From NCBI GenBank assembly GCA_015491135.1, contig WFWK01000067.1:1-8994 (forward strand): a DNA stretch of 8,994 bases, given 5' to 3'. Under the pieces are notes generated by a model. It was not told the origin of the DNA and made no database searches. It saw only the letters and a list, made by a program, of their open reading frames with translations. Source of the stretch: Patescibacteria group bacterium. GTDB lineage: Bacteria; Patescibacteriota; Minisyncoccia; Phycocordibacterales; UBA2100. Positions 1 through 5,859 of this stretch are shown here, in pieces (within the stretch, counting starts at the first letter, position 1; the number at the start of each line of letters is the position of its first letter). A program made the translations under genes and the position numbers.

Positions 1-1
1 T

Positions 2-1210
2 AATAATATTTATGTCCGCGACAATGAAAGAGGCAGAAATCTCTCAAATATTATTGAAAATACAAAGGCACAGGGCCGCTATATTATTTTGATAATTGAC
101 GAAAGTCACCATACCGCTATTTCAGAAAAAACAACACGAATTAAAAACGACATAGGGGCGAAGGTAACAATTGAAGTTTCCGCTACTCCTGTGTTTAAAA
201 ATCCTGATGCTCATGTAAAAGTTCATTTTGAGAAAGTTATTGCAGAAGGAATGATTAAGAAAGAAATAGCGATCAATCCGGAGTTTAAAAAATTCAAGGT
301 TGACGGCAAAAGTAGTCGCGAGATGGTGTTAGACGCCGCTATAGCAAAACGAAAAGAGCTTGTTGAGGCGTATAAAGCCGAAGGCAGCAATGTTAATCCT
401 TTGATTCTTGTACAATTGCCAAATTTACAAAAGGGTATAAATGATTTAGATAAAGATGTTTTGACGGAAGTTGAAAGGATTTTAAAGGCAAAATACAACA
501 TAACAGAAGATAATGATAAGTTAGCCATTTGGTTAGCAGAAAATAAAACTCCTAATTTGGTTAATATTGAAAAACCGACAAATGAGGTTGAAGTTTTGAT
601 TTTTAAGCAAGCAATTGCTTTAGGTTGGGATTGCCCTCGTGCTCAGATTTTAGTTATTTTTAGAGAGACAAAAGAGAAGGTTTTTCTTTTGCAAACGGTT
701 GGTCGAATAATGAGAATGCCAGAATTTCATCATTATGAGAATAGGCCGGAATTAAACAAAGGTTATGTATTTACAAACTTAGGAGATATTGAAATTGTTG
801 GAAGTATCGCCAAGGAATATTTAACCGTTCACGAATCATTTAGAAGAGATGAAATATATAAAGACATAGATTTGCCATCAATTCATTTTAAGCGCCAAAG
901 AGAAAAGACAAGATTGTCGGGTCAATTTAGTAAGATTTTTATGGAGATTGTCAAGAAGATAGATTTGAAATCAAAGATAGATATAAAATCTAGCGATATA
1001 TCAGGTGAGATTATTGTTGATGGGAAAATAATAAATATTGATAAAGCGAAAGAGATTGAACACTCAAGTATGTTTTATACTTCGCCAGAAATGGAGATCC
1101 AAACCTATTATGATTTATTCTGTAAAGCAAACACAGGAGAATTTGCGCCTGTTGATTCTATGGGGAGAATTAAGAGTGCACTTAATAAGTTTTTTTACAC
1201 AGGAATTTAA
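2..1210 (+). CDS. res: Type III restriction subunit Res, helicase part (5' partial, ends at a frameshift)
   Basis: The frame is open from base 2, so the gene starts before the window and its Walker A motif is not seen. Visible superfamily 2 helicase motifs are DESHH (Walker B/motif II, bases 98-112), SAT inside EVSATP (motif III, 179-187) and QTVGRIMRMP (motif VI, 692-721). The order and wording match Res subunits of type III restriction-modification systems, which translocate on DNA with ATP and cleave together with a Mod methyltransferase. No mod gene is in view; it would lie upstream. The frame stops at TAA 1208-1210 just after a run of seven T (1190-1196). The protein sense clearly continues in the next frame to 1886. 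This is a homopolymer frameshift: an assembly error, a real mutation, or a slippage site. A related DEAD/DEAH helicase-nuclease of another defence system is possible. Family call is firm; type III assignment is likely. Confidence 0.82.
   Translation, partial: NNIYVRDNERGRNLSNIIENTKAQGRYIILIIDESHHTAISEKTTRIKNDIGAKVTIEVSATPVFKNPDAHVKVHFEKVIAEGMIKKEIAINPEFKKFKVDGKSSREMVLDAAIAKRKELVEAYKAEGSNVNPLILVQLPNLQKGINDLDKDVLTEVERILKAKYNITEDNDKLAIWLAENKTPNLVNIEKPTNEVEVLIFKQAIALGWDCPRAQILVIFRETKEKVFLLQTVGRIMRMPEFHHYENRPELNKGYVFTNLGDIEIVGSIAKEYLTVHESFRRDEIYKDIDLPSIHFKRQREKTRLSGQFSKIFMEIVKKIDLKSKIDIKSSDISGEIIVDGKIINIDKAKEIEHSSMFYTSPEMEIQTYYDLFCKANTGEFAPVDSMGRIKSALNKFFYTGI
1190..1196 (+). other. T7 homopolymer at the res frameshift
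   Basis: A run of seven T sits exactly where the Res reading moves from one frame to the next. With six T the two halves join into one continuous protein. Homopolymer runs are common places for sequencing indels, replication slippage and, in restriction-modification genes, phase variation. Seven T is short for classical phase variation or transcriptional slippage, so an error or fixed mutation is at least as likely. Confidence 0.6.
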
Positions 1211-1886
1211 TTTTGAGAATGATGATATTGAATTTTATAAGGTTGTCTTAAGCCCTAAAAATGTAGAAAAAATCCAAGAAGCATTAGCTTTGGCCAGAGA
1301 AGAATATAAAAGAACCGTGGTAGAGCAAGAAAAAGAAAGAGAAATGGAAAGCTTAATATGGAATGTTCCTAAAATGATAAGTTATAACAGCAAATATCAA
1401 GCAAGAAACTATAAGAAATCAATAATGAAGCCATATTATACAAGAGTGTCAAATAATAGTAATCAGGCAAGTTTGTTTAGAAAGTATGAGGAAGACAGCG
1501 GAGTAGAAGTTGAGTTTATAAAATATCTTGACAATGCTAAAAAGGTTAAATGGTGGTTTAAAAATGGATATGGAGAAGTAAATTATTTTGCAGTTCCTTA
1601 TGTAAATAAATATGGTAAAAAAGCGCCGTTTTATGTTAATTTTATTGTTCAAATGAACGACGGAACTATTGGATTATTTGATACTAAAAAAGGAAAGACA
1701 GCAGAGGAAGCCAAAGAAAGAGCAGAGGGGCTAGCTAAATATATTAAAGAACAAAACAAGAAAGGCAAAAAACTTTTTGGCGGCATTGTAATTTTAGTAG
1801 AAGGCAATTGGCGATATAACGACAATGAAAATTATTATTATAATCCTAATGATTTAAAAGATTGGAAATTTTTAAGTCTAAACTAA
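1197..1886 (+). CDS. res: Res subunit C-terminal part with nuclease domain (continues 2..1210 after a +1 shift)
   Basis: About 229 residues that continue the Res protein after skipping one base at the end of the T7 tract (1190-1196); the join reads LNKFF then TQEFNFENDDIEFYK. It has no start of its own: the nearest in-frame ATG, at 1038, lies inside the helicase frame. The C-terminal part carries the nuclease-like block FYVNFIVQ (around 1629-1652), then a DG turn and GLFDTKKGKTAEEAKERAEGL (1671 onward). The DTK at 1680-1688 fits the (D/E)xK half of a PD-(D/E)XK site. From memory, the first acidic residue of relatives is an Asp in F-Y-V/P-D-F-I; here it is Asn (codon AAT, 1638-1640), which could mean a dead nuclease. 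The product ends with aromatic and Asn-rich residues before TAA 1884-1886. The next gene starts nine bases later, suggesting one operon. Confidence 0.75.
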   Translation, partial: TQEFNFENDDIEFYKVVLSPKNVEKIQEALALAREEYKRTVVEQEKEREMESLIWNVPKMISYNSKYQARNYKKSIMKPYYTRVSNNSNQASLFRKYEEDSGVEVEFIKYLDNAKKVKWWFKNGYGEVNYFAVPYVNKYGKKAPFYVNFIVQMNDGTIGLFDTKKGKTAEEAKERAEGLAKYIKEQNKKGKKLFGGIVILVEGNWRYNDNENYYYNPNDLKDWKFLSLN

Positions 1887-1895
1887 ACAAGATTT

Positions 1896-2057
1896 ATGGC
1901 AAGAAAAAGGGTAAAAGTTTCTTTTAGGGCAACAAAAAAGGTATCTAAACCCGTCATTGTGAAATTTAATACTAAGGATGGGCCCGTTTCATTTAAAGCG
2001 ATAAAAAAAGTCGCTAAGCCTGTTATTGTGAAATTTTATGCAAAAAAGAAAAAGTAA
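1896..2057 (+). CDS. 53-residue basic protein with two 17-residue repeats, upstream of PIN nuclease
   Basis: A short ORF starting MARKRVKVSFRATKK and ending YAKKKK. Residues 8-24 (VSFRATKKVSKPVIVKF) and 31-47 (VSFKAIKKVAKPVIVKF) are a tandem repeat, 14 of 17 identical, joined by NTKDGP. Of the ten codons that differ between the copies, seven are synonymous, which argues that the protein is real and under selection. The alternating hydrophobic/basic pattern suggests two beta-hairpin-like units; no acidic patch, membrane segment or signal peptide is visible. It begins nine bases after res and its last 20 bases overlap the PIN gene in another frame, so the two are probably translationally coupled. 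Lys/Arg content suggests nucleic-acid binding (inference). I do not recognise a named family. A partner or antitoxin of the PIN protein is possible, though being so basic would be unusual for an antitoxin. Confidence 0.72.
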   Translation: MARKRVKVSFRATKKVSKPVIVKFNTKDGPVSFKAIKKVAKPVIVKFYAKKKK

Positions 2058-2664
2058 AATATTGTATATAGATACAAATGTTGTTTTAGATTTTATCGCC
2101 GATAAGGATAATAATGTTGTTGTATTAATGAAGTCTGTAAAAAGTCGTGGGTGGAAATTAAGAATTTCTACTTTTGCTATGATTGAGTTAGCAGAATATA
2201 GAAAGAACGAAATATTTCTTTGGGATAAATTAAGTAAAAATACAAGCTTGAACAAAATAATGAAAAGAATTAGGAATCCAAGAGATAATAAGAAATTAAA
2301 AGATTTCCAATTTGAACAAGTATCTAATTGGTTAGATGATCTACAAAGTGAATTGCCAAATATCGATTTTTTAGATATTGGTCCATCGGAAGGAAAAGAT
2401 GAAATAAGTAGTTGGCAATTAGCACGTGATCTTAGTATCTACTCAAATCTTAATGCGAAAGATGTTATTCATTTCGCTACCGCGATTGCAGCAGCACAAA
2501 GTAATGGTTGCGATTTTTTTATAACTAGTGATGGAGAATTTTACAAAGGAGCAAAGAAAATAGTTGAAGATTTAAAAATGAAAAATAAACTTAAAATTTT
2601 GAAACCGAAAGATTTTATCGAAAAGTATCCGCCAATCAAAAAAAACGAAGTAGAGCAAAATTAA
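2038..2664 (+). CDS. PIN-domain ribonuclease-like protein
   Basis: A 208-residue protein with the PIN layout: IDTNVVLD at residues 11-18 (Asp12), E50 in MIELAE, D142 in NAKDVIHFATA, and D165 in FITSDGEF. These four acidic positions are the usual metal-binding residues of PIN nucleases, which cut RNA and are often toxins of VapBC-type systems. At 208 residues it is longer than a typical VapC (about 130-140); the extra length is the Lys/Asn-rich stretch around 60-125 between the second and third acidic residues. The ATG at 2038 has no clear Shine-Dalgarno site and lies inside the end of the 53-residue repeat gene, which points to coupled translation. The gene is AT-rich like res and ends at TAA 2662-2664, before the hairpin block. 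The fold call is firm; a role as toxin, or as part of the restriction locus, is inference. Confidence 0.8.
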   Translation: MQKRKSKILYIDTNVVLDFIADKDNNVVVLMKSVKSRGWKLRISTFAMIELAEYRKNEIFLWDKLSKNTSLNKIMKRIRNPRDNKKLKDFQFEQVSNWLDDLQSELPNIDFLDIGPSEGKDEISSWQLARDLSIYSNLNAKDVIHFATAIAAAQSNGCDFFITSDGEFYKGAKKIVEDLKMKNKLKILKPKDFIEKYPPIKKNEVEQN

Positions 2665-2705
2665 TAATAAACCCCCGCCCCCTGAAAAATTTTGTCCGTC
2701 CGCCA

Positions 2706-2760
2706 AGCAGGCGGGCAAAAAGGAAGGAGGTCTGGGGGAAGGAATTTTTGCCCGCCTGCT
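2706..2760. repeat. Inverted repeat, 16-bp perfect arms
   Basis: Arms 2706-2721 and 2745-2760 are exact reverse complements (AGCAGGCGGGCAAAAA on the left), separated by 23 purine-rich bases. It lies about 40 bases after the PIN stop codon and could end that operon's transcripts, but no clean U-tract follows the right arm. It is the first of a row of hairpins. Confidence 0.7.
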
Positions 2761-2762
2761 CT

Positions 2763-2779
2763 GCCGCGCGAAGCGCGGC
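2763..2779. repeat. Short GC-rich hairpin
   Basis: GCCGCGC (2763-2769) and GCGCGGC (2773-2779) pair perfectly around a GAA loop. It follows directly after the 16-bp inverted repeat. No T-tract follows, so it is not a standard terminator. Confidence 0.6.
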
Positions 2780-2790
2780 TGGGGGTGGGA

Positions 2791-2933
2791 AGCGGCTCGT
2801 CCTTGCGTCAGTAAGGAAGCAAAGCCCGCAAAAATTGTATCCTTAATTGAAAGAATTTTTTGCGCGCGCCCATTAAAAAATGTTTCAATTTTTGCGGGCT
2901 TTGCTGGCCGCCGTCAGGCGGCGGCGAGCCGCT
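2791..2933. repeat. Nested inverted repeats forming a four-way-junction fold (possible ncRNA or cruciform element)
   Basis: Four perfect stems fit together with almost no unpaired bases. P1 is 2791-2799 with 2925-2933 (9 bp). P2 is 2800-2804 with 2813-2817 (5 bp). P3 is 2819-2837 with 2886-2904 (19 bp). P4 is 2907-2912 with 2917-2922 (6 bp, loop GTCA). Junction gaps are 0, 1, 2 and 2 bases. Inside the P3 loop a further A/T stem, 2855-2861 with 2875-2881, can form. The short ORFs across it on both strands are low-complexity and overlap the repeats, so I do not treat it as coding. Possible readings are a structured RNA, a palindromic mobile-element end, or a cruciform protein-binding site. The pairing is seen; the function is unknown. 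Confidence 0.6.
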
Positions 2934-2946
2934 GGGTGGGTCAATC

Positions 2947-2969
2947 AGCAAAATCCTCTGGATTTTGCT
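2947..2969. repeat. Hairpin, 10-bp perfect stem
   Basis: AGCAAAATCC (2947-2956) and GGATTTTGCT (2960-2969) pair fully around a TCT loop. It continues the row of palindromes after the four-way-junction element. No protein-coding explanation is seen. Confidence 0.65.
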
Positions 2970-2999
2970 TAAAGAAAGTTCGGATTTCGTCCAAGATAC

Positions 3000-3058
3000 G
3001 GAGCCACACCCCAAAAACCGCCCCGAAAAATCGGGGGCGGTTTTTGGGGTGTGGCTCC
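3000..3058. repeat. Long hairpin, 25-bp perfect stem, 9-base loop
   Basis: Bases 3000-3024 are the exact reverse complement of 3034-3058, with a nine-base loop (GAAAAATCG). This is far longer than a usual rho-independent terminator stem, and no T-tract follows on either strand. It could still stop transcription in both directions by its stability, or be part of the same palindromic element as the stems to its left. Long perfect palindromes are unstable in replication, so its intactness suggests recent origin or a function (inference). Confidence 0.75.
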
Positions 3059-3084
3059 CGATAAAAAACACCAACTTTTTCCTG

Positions 3085-3117
3085 TTGACAACGTATTATT
3101 ATGGACGCTACCATAAT
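3085..3117 (+). promoter_or_regulatory. Possible promoter (TTGACA box)
   Basis: A perfect TTGACA stands at 3085-3090. The -10 is weak: TACCAT at 3109-3114 with an 18-base spacer, or CATAAT at 3112-3117 with a spacer of 21, longer than normal. The start codon of the remnant gene at 3101 would lie inside it, so either that start is wrong or the box is chance. Confidence 0.25.
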
Positions 3118-3380
3118 TTGTAGTCGTTGTTCCGATCCAGAACACTTTTCCAATCTCACTTCTGACGAACTTCGGGAAATTCATCAACCACAACCCGCTG
3201 GATGCAAGTAGTGCAGGCGATGTGGTTGCGCGCGGGGGGATCGAATATACTATCCGCCTTCTTCAGCGGCACTTCGGTAACGAGCTACATCCCGAACTCA
3301 AAAAGTGGGTCCGCGCCCATGTGCGCCATAAGCTGAATCCCAGTTCGGTCAGCTGTGTCAGAGGCGAATACGACGACTAG
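3101..3380 (+). pseudogene. Remnant of a small Cys-rich (zinc-ribbon-like) protein, stop plus frameshift
   Basis: From ATG 3101 the frame reads MDATIICSRCSDPEHFSNLT and on to a TAG at 3209-3211. Past the TAG the same frame gives CRRCGCARG, then the sense moves at a G6 run (3234-3239) into the next frame, which reads IEYTIRLLQRHFGNELHPEL and KKWVRAHVRHKLN to TAG 3378-3380. With the TAG taken as one residue, Cys pairs fall at 7/10 and 35/38, a CxxC...CxxC pattern typical of zinc ribbons. Without repair there are two disconnected pieces. A rival reading keeps the second frame from 3117 onward with no start codon. Composition is more GC-rich than the left module. I do not recognise the family; the coding character of both pieces is an impression by eye. 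Confidence 0.4.
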
Positions 3381-3449
3381 CACGAGGTCCTGCCAGCCCA
3401 TGCAGCGATTCTGTTGTATAGGCTATTTTTTAAATGTAGTCATATCGTT

Positions 3450-3929
3450 ATGACAGTTCGATCTATTCGCAAGGGAGACGCTAGAGGCCTTTCCAAGCTC
3501 TTGTCGGGTATAAGTAAAGAGGCTTCCTTTATATATACTGAAGAGCCGTTGTTGCCGGAGGAGGTGGAAAAGCTGCGTCTGCATCCCGGCAAACAAATAT
3601 ATGTGTTGGAACATGAGAACGCCCTGGTAGGATATTGCACCGTTGCACTTGGAATGTTTCCGGAAAATAGCCATACCGCAAAGATTCAATCAATGGGAAT
3701 TATGCCGGACCAACAAAATAGAGGGTGCGGGAAAATATTACTGTCTGCGGTTATCGAAAAACTCAAGCAAGAAGATAAAAAAGTAATTACATTGGAAGTC
3801 GTTGATAAAAATACTCCTGCGGTGAAACTGTACCAATCGTTAGGGTTTATTGAAGTTGGAAGAATCAAAGATGCGTTCATAAAAATGGGTAACAAATCTG
3901 ACATTTTAATTATGTCACTCCATGTCTGA
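3450..3929 (+). CDS. GNAT-family N-acetyltransferase
   Basis: A 159-residue protein taken from ATG 3450 (MTVRSIRKGDARGL), because GNAT proteins normally start with this kind of strand and the 12 residues before it, from ATG 3414, look like non-coding extension. Motif A, which binds acetyl-CoA pyrophosphate, is QNRGCG at residues 89-94 after the strand KIQSMGIMPD. Motif B is NTPAVKLYQSLGF at 121-133, also typical. The family transfers acetyl from acetyl-CoA to an amine; the substrate could be a protein N-terminus, an antibiotic or a metabolite, and nothing here decides. Length is normal for a single-domain GNAT. No good Shine-Dalgarno site precedes the start. It stands alone between the Cys-rich remnant and a transketolase fragment. 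Confidence 0.85.
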   Translation: MTVRSIRKGDARGLSKLLSGISKEASFIYTEEPLLPEEVEKLRLHPGKQIYVLEHENALVGYCTVALGMFPENSHTAKIQSMGIMPDQQNRGCGKILLSAVIEKLKQEDKKVITLEVVDKNTPAVKLYQSLGFIEVGRIKDAFIKMGNKSDILIMSLHV

Positions 3930-3963
3930 TTTGATGCACTTTCTCCTCGCGTAGGTTCGACAT

Positions 3964-4305
3964 TTGGAGGAAAGCCCTTCGGAGGAGGCGAAAGATCCCT
4001 CGAGGAGGAGATTGTCCGCACTCGGTTTCCAAGCCGCTGATCAGTTACGGACTGAAGGGGTGCAGGTTCGGGTCATCAATGTAGTCAATCCTAATGCCCT
4101 CGACGAGGCATTTGGAAACGTGATCCCAGACAGCCGTCCGGTATTGACCGTCTACAACGGTCATCAAAGGGTGCTCCGCCAGGCGGTTGCCGATGCTCTG
4201 CTTCGCGGACAGGTTCGCCCATCAAAACTGGACGGCATCGGTTTTACCGTCGGTAACACCGGCACCTTTGAGGAGGTGCGGGCATGGACGGGTCTCGATG
4301 GGTAA
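3964..4305 (+). pseudogene. Transketolase C-terminal domain fragment
   Basis: The frame opens after TAG 3952-3954, and its first possible start is TTG 3964. Sense homology seems to begin near 4015 (SALGFQAADQLRTEGVQVRV), followed by INVVNPNALDEAF, PVLTVYNGHQRVLRQAVADAL and GFTVGNTGTFEEVRAWTGLD. This order of strands matches the end of transketolase, including the C-terminal domain that helps dimer packing and substrate-phosphate contact. Transketolase moves two-carbon units between sugar phosphates using thiamine diphosphate. The thiamine-binding and pyrimidine domains are absent, so the piece cannot be an active enzyme on its own. The first 17 residues (EESPSEEAKDPSRRR) look like another frame misread; the third frame there reads FGGKPFGGGERSLEEEI, hinting at a further frameshift. 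It is GC-rich relative to the genes beside it and probably a backbone leftover. Confidence 0.55.
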
Positions 4306-4355
4306 GGAGTTCTTTCTGCCGCCAAGCGCTTATTGTAGGGTTTGGCAAACAACCT

Positions 4356-4385
4356 GGGTCGCCGTTAGGCGACCCTTTCTTTTTT
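4356..4385 (+). terminator. Rho-independent terminator
   Basis: GGGTCGCC (4356-4363) and GGCGACCC (4368-4375) form an 8-bp stem with a GTTA loop, followed by TTTCTTTTT. It lies 50 bases after the transketolase fragment and 25 before the hydrolase start, so it separates two transcription units. Confidence 0.85.
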
Positions 4386-4398
4386 ATTATGCATACGT

Positions 4399-4404
4399 TA
4401 TAAA
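4399..4404 (+). promoter_or_regulatory. Possible -10 box giving a near-leaderless transcript
   Basis: TATAAA stands six bases before the hydrolase ATG at 4411, so transcription from it would begin at about the start codon. No convincing -35 exists at the right distance; the preceding terminator T-tract occupies it. Offered because no Shine-Dalgarno site precedes this gene. Confidence 0.3.
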
Positions 4405-4410
4405 TGCTCT

Positions 4411-5061
4411 ATGAATAACAGTATTATTGAATATTCGTTCACTAAATCGAATAAGAAAACGCTCATTTTTATTCCAGGTTATTCTGGTGGATTAGAGGCT
4501 CCAGCCATAAAAGAACTTGTGGACTACTTTATTGAGCGGAATAAATCTAATGTTTTTGGAATCAACTTGGACTATGTACACGATACCCCGGATATATTTG
4601 ATTCTTCTCAGAAAAACTTCATTACTACTGTAAGCGAAATTGCATCCAATGCACCTGATACAGAGGTCATTTTGTTTGCAAAGTCTCTAGGAGGCGCACT
4701 GGCACTCTTTAATTGTCCAGCATTGCCTGTTGCTAAAATGGTCGTGCTCGGGTTTCCGGTTGTGTTAGGCTGGCCTCAGCGTATTTCCTTATTGCAATCT
4801 GAAAAACAAACAGTTCCAGATTACCGGAGCGAATGGGCCGAGGCGCTGAATGCAATTGAAGTTTCCACACTGATTCTCAGTGGAGATTCTGACGATCTTA
4901 CTGATAACAGATATCTTTCTAAGGCGACAAGTGCTAATAAGTGTTTACAACTTGCGGTTATCAAGCAAGCCAATCATGATTTAGAGGATACTGAGACAAA
5001 AAAACTACATTTAGAAGTTTTGCTAAAATATATCGAGCCTTTCGTTAAAGAGGCGCTCTAG
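4411..5061 (+). CDS. Alpha/beta hydrolase (small, serine type)
   Basis: A 216-residue protein with an alpha/beta-hydrolase core. TLIFIPGYSGG (17-27) is the strand and oxyanion loop, FAKSLGG (89-95) is the nucleophile elbow with Ser92, LILSGDSDD (154-162) supplies the acid, probably Asp159 or Asp161/162, and QANHDLED (186-193) supplies His189. All three triad members are in order, so the enzyme looks intact. The elbow reads A-x-S-x-G-G, a variant of GxSxG that also occurs in small dienelactone-hydrolase-like and KANL3/Tex30-like proteins. Substrate is unknown; esters or amides are typical. No signal peptide is seen, so it is likely cytoplasmic. It follows a terminator and is 64 bases upstream of the kinase-like gene. 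A second, broken hydrolase lies at 5922-6669 but shares only the fold, not obvious sequence. Confidence 0.82.
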   Translation: MNNSIIEYSFTKSNKKTLIFIPGYSGGLEAPAIKELVDYFIERNKSNVFGINLDYVHDTPDIFDSSQKNFITTVSEIASNAPDTEVILFAKSLGGALALFNCPALPVAKMVVLGFPVVLGWPQRISLLQSEKQTVPDYRSEWAEALNAIEVSTLILSGDSDDLTDNRYLSKATSANKCLQLAVIKQANHDLEDTETKKLHLEVLLKYIEPFVKEAL

Positions 5062-5113
5062 TTGCATAATGTTCTTATTCGGTAGTGGCATTGAAACAAA
5101 TCACAACGTTAAG

Positions 5114-5119
5114 AGGAGG
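5114..5119 (+). promoter_or_regulatory. Strong Shine-Dalgarno site that fixes the kinase start
   Basis: AGGAGG lies six bases before ATG 5126. It argues for that start rather than ATG 5069, whose extra 19 residues look non-coding and would put the P-loop unusually far from the N-terminus. Confidence 0.8.
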
Positions 5120-5125
5120 TTTCCT

Positions 5126-5623
5126 ATGCTAGTAGGTTTGCTTGGGCAAATGGGGGCAGGCAAAAGCACCATAGCCGCCATCATTGCCAAAAGAATGTCT
5201 TTTGTGCTCTTTGATATGGATTACGAGCGTCCAGAAGAGTTTCGAGAGAGAAATCGTCGAGGTGAGGTTGTGCCAGCTTCCGAAGTCAAAGAATATCAAA
5301 GAGAAATGGTTGCGCGGCTCATACCATTAGCCAAAAGTCAGACTGTGGTATTTGCTGGATTTTTCCTCAATGATGAGCTGCCAAAAAAGATAGAGAGAGC
5401 GGTTGAAACTATCTGGATTAACTTGGTGACTAACAATCGTACACTCCTTGAGCAGAGAGTATTTGCGCGAGAATGTCATTTTGCTACTCCTGTCGCCAAA
5501 GCGATATTCGATGCCAATTGGGACCGCCGTCATGAATTTGAATTTGGCACGATACGCATAGACTGTGGCCAACCCCTTGAAAAGGTGGTGCGAGATTGCC
5601 TCGATTGGATCCCGCATACCTGA
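5126..5623 (+). CDS. P-loop kinase-like protein (AAA_18/shikimate-kinase-like), substrate unknown
   Basis: A 165-residue protein starting MLVGLLGQMGAGKSTIAAII. The Walker A motif GQMGAGKST spans residues 7-15, directly after the first strand, as in small-molecule kinases such as shikimate, gluconate, adenylate and dephospho-CoA kinases. FDMDYERPEE follows in the region that usually binds the acceptor substrate. VVFAGFF is a likely second core strand, and NNRTLLEQRVFAREC resembles the Arg-containing lid. The DxD and the lid suggest phosphate transfer from ATP to a small molecule, but no substrate motif is decisive. Size and one-domain layout fit the family. The start is chosen by the strong AGGAGG site. 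It may be co-transcribed with the hydrolase upstream. Alternatives are a cytidylate- or nucleoside-kinase-like protein or an RNA-repair kinase. Confidence 0.7.
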   Translation: MLVGLLGQMGAGKSTIAAIIAKRMSFVLFDMDYERPEEFRERNRRGEVVPASEVKEYQREMVARLIPLAKSQTVVFAGFFLNDELPKKIERAVETIWINLVTNNRTLLEQRVFARECHFATPVAKAIFDANWDRRHEFEFGTIRIDCGQPLEKVVRDCLDWIPHT

Positions 5624-5858
5624 AGCCCAGTCGAGACATTCTGCCGAACTTCTTTGTTTTCCGTATTGGAGTTGCTACAGTGTCGCTCCTGCGGATAGTC
5701 CGTGAGTTCTGTTTGTGTATGCATGTCCCCCATACTTTTACAGGTTTCCGCGCGCGTACACAAGCCCCGCCCGCTGGGGCGGGAACATCATACCCGTGGG
5801 CGAATAATCTGCTGATGTTTTCTCGATCAACCAGCGTTAATTTCCCTCTCTTTCTCAT
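5624..5858. other. Intergenic stretch with one GC-rich hairpin
   Basis: About 235 bases with no gene I can support. CCCGCCC (5766-5772) and GGGCGGG (5777-5783) pair perfectly around GCTG but lack a T-tract. A 99-residue open frame crosses it (5596-5895) but starts inside the kinase gene, shows no domain and has no ribosome binding site. Confidence 0.5.
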
Positions 5859-5859
5859 A

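Noticed and set aside
2706..3058. CRISPR array
   Set aside because: The repeats are inverted and differ from each other; there is no series of equal direct repeats with spacers, and no cas gene.
2808..3193. Several overlapping 70-90 residue open frames on both strands
   Set aside because: They run through the palindromes, mirror each other across strands, have no ribosome binding site and no recognisable domain.
3209..3211. Stop-codon reassignment (recoded TAG or TGA)
   Set aside because: Well-formed genes in the window end with TAG (8746) and TGA (3929, 7090, 8257, 8817), so a global recoding is unlikely; a local nonsense change is simpler.
3414..3449. Upstream ATG for the GNAT gene
   Set aside because: The 12 extra residues do not fit the GNAT N-terminal strand, and ATG 3450 starts right at it.
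4164..4414. Alternative frames over the transketolase fragment
   Set aside because: The recognised transketolase sense lies in the 3964 frame; the others have no domain.
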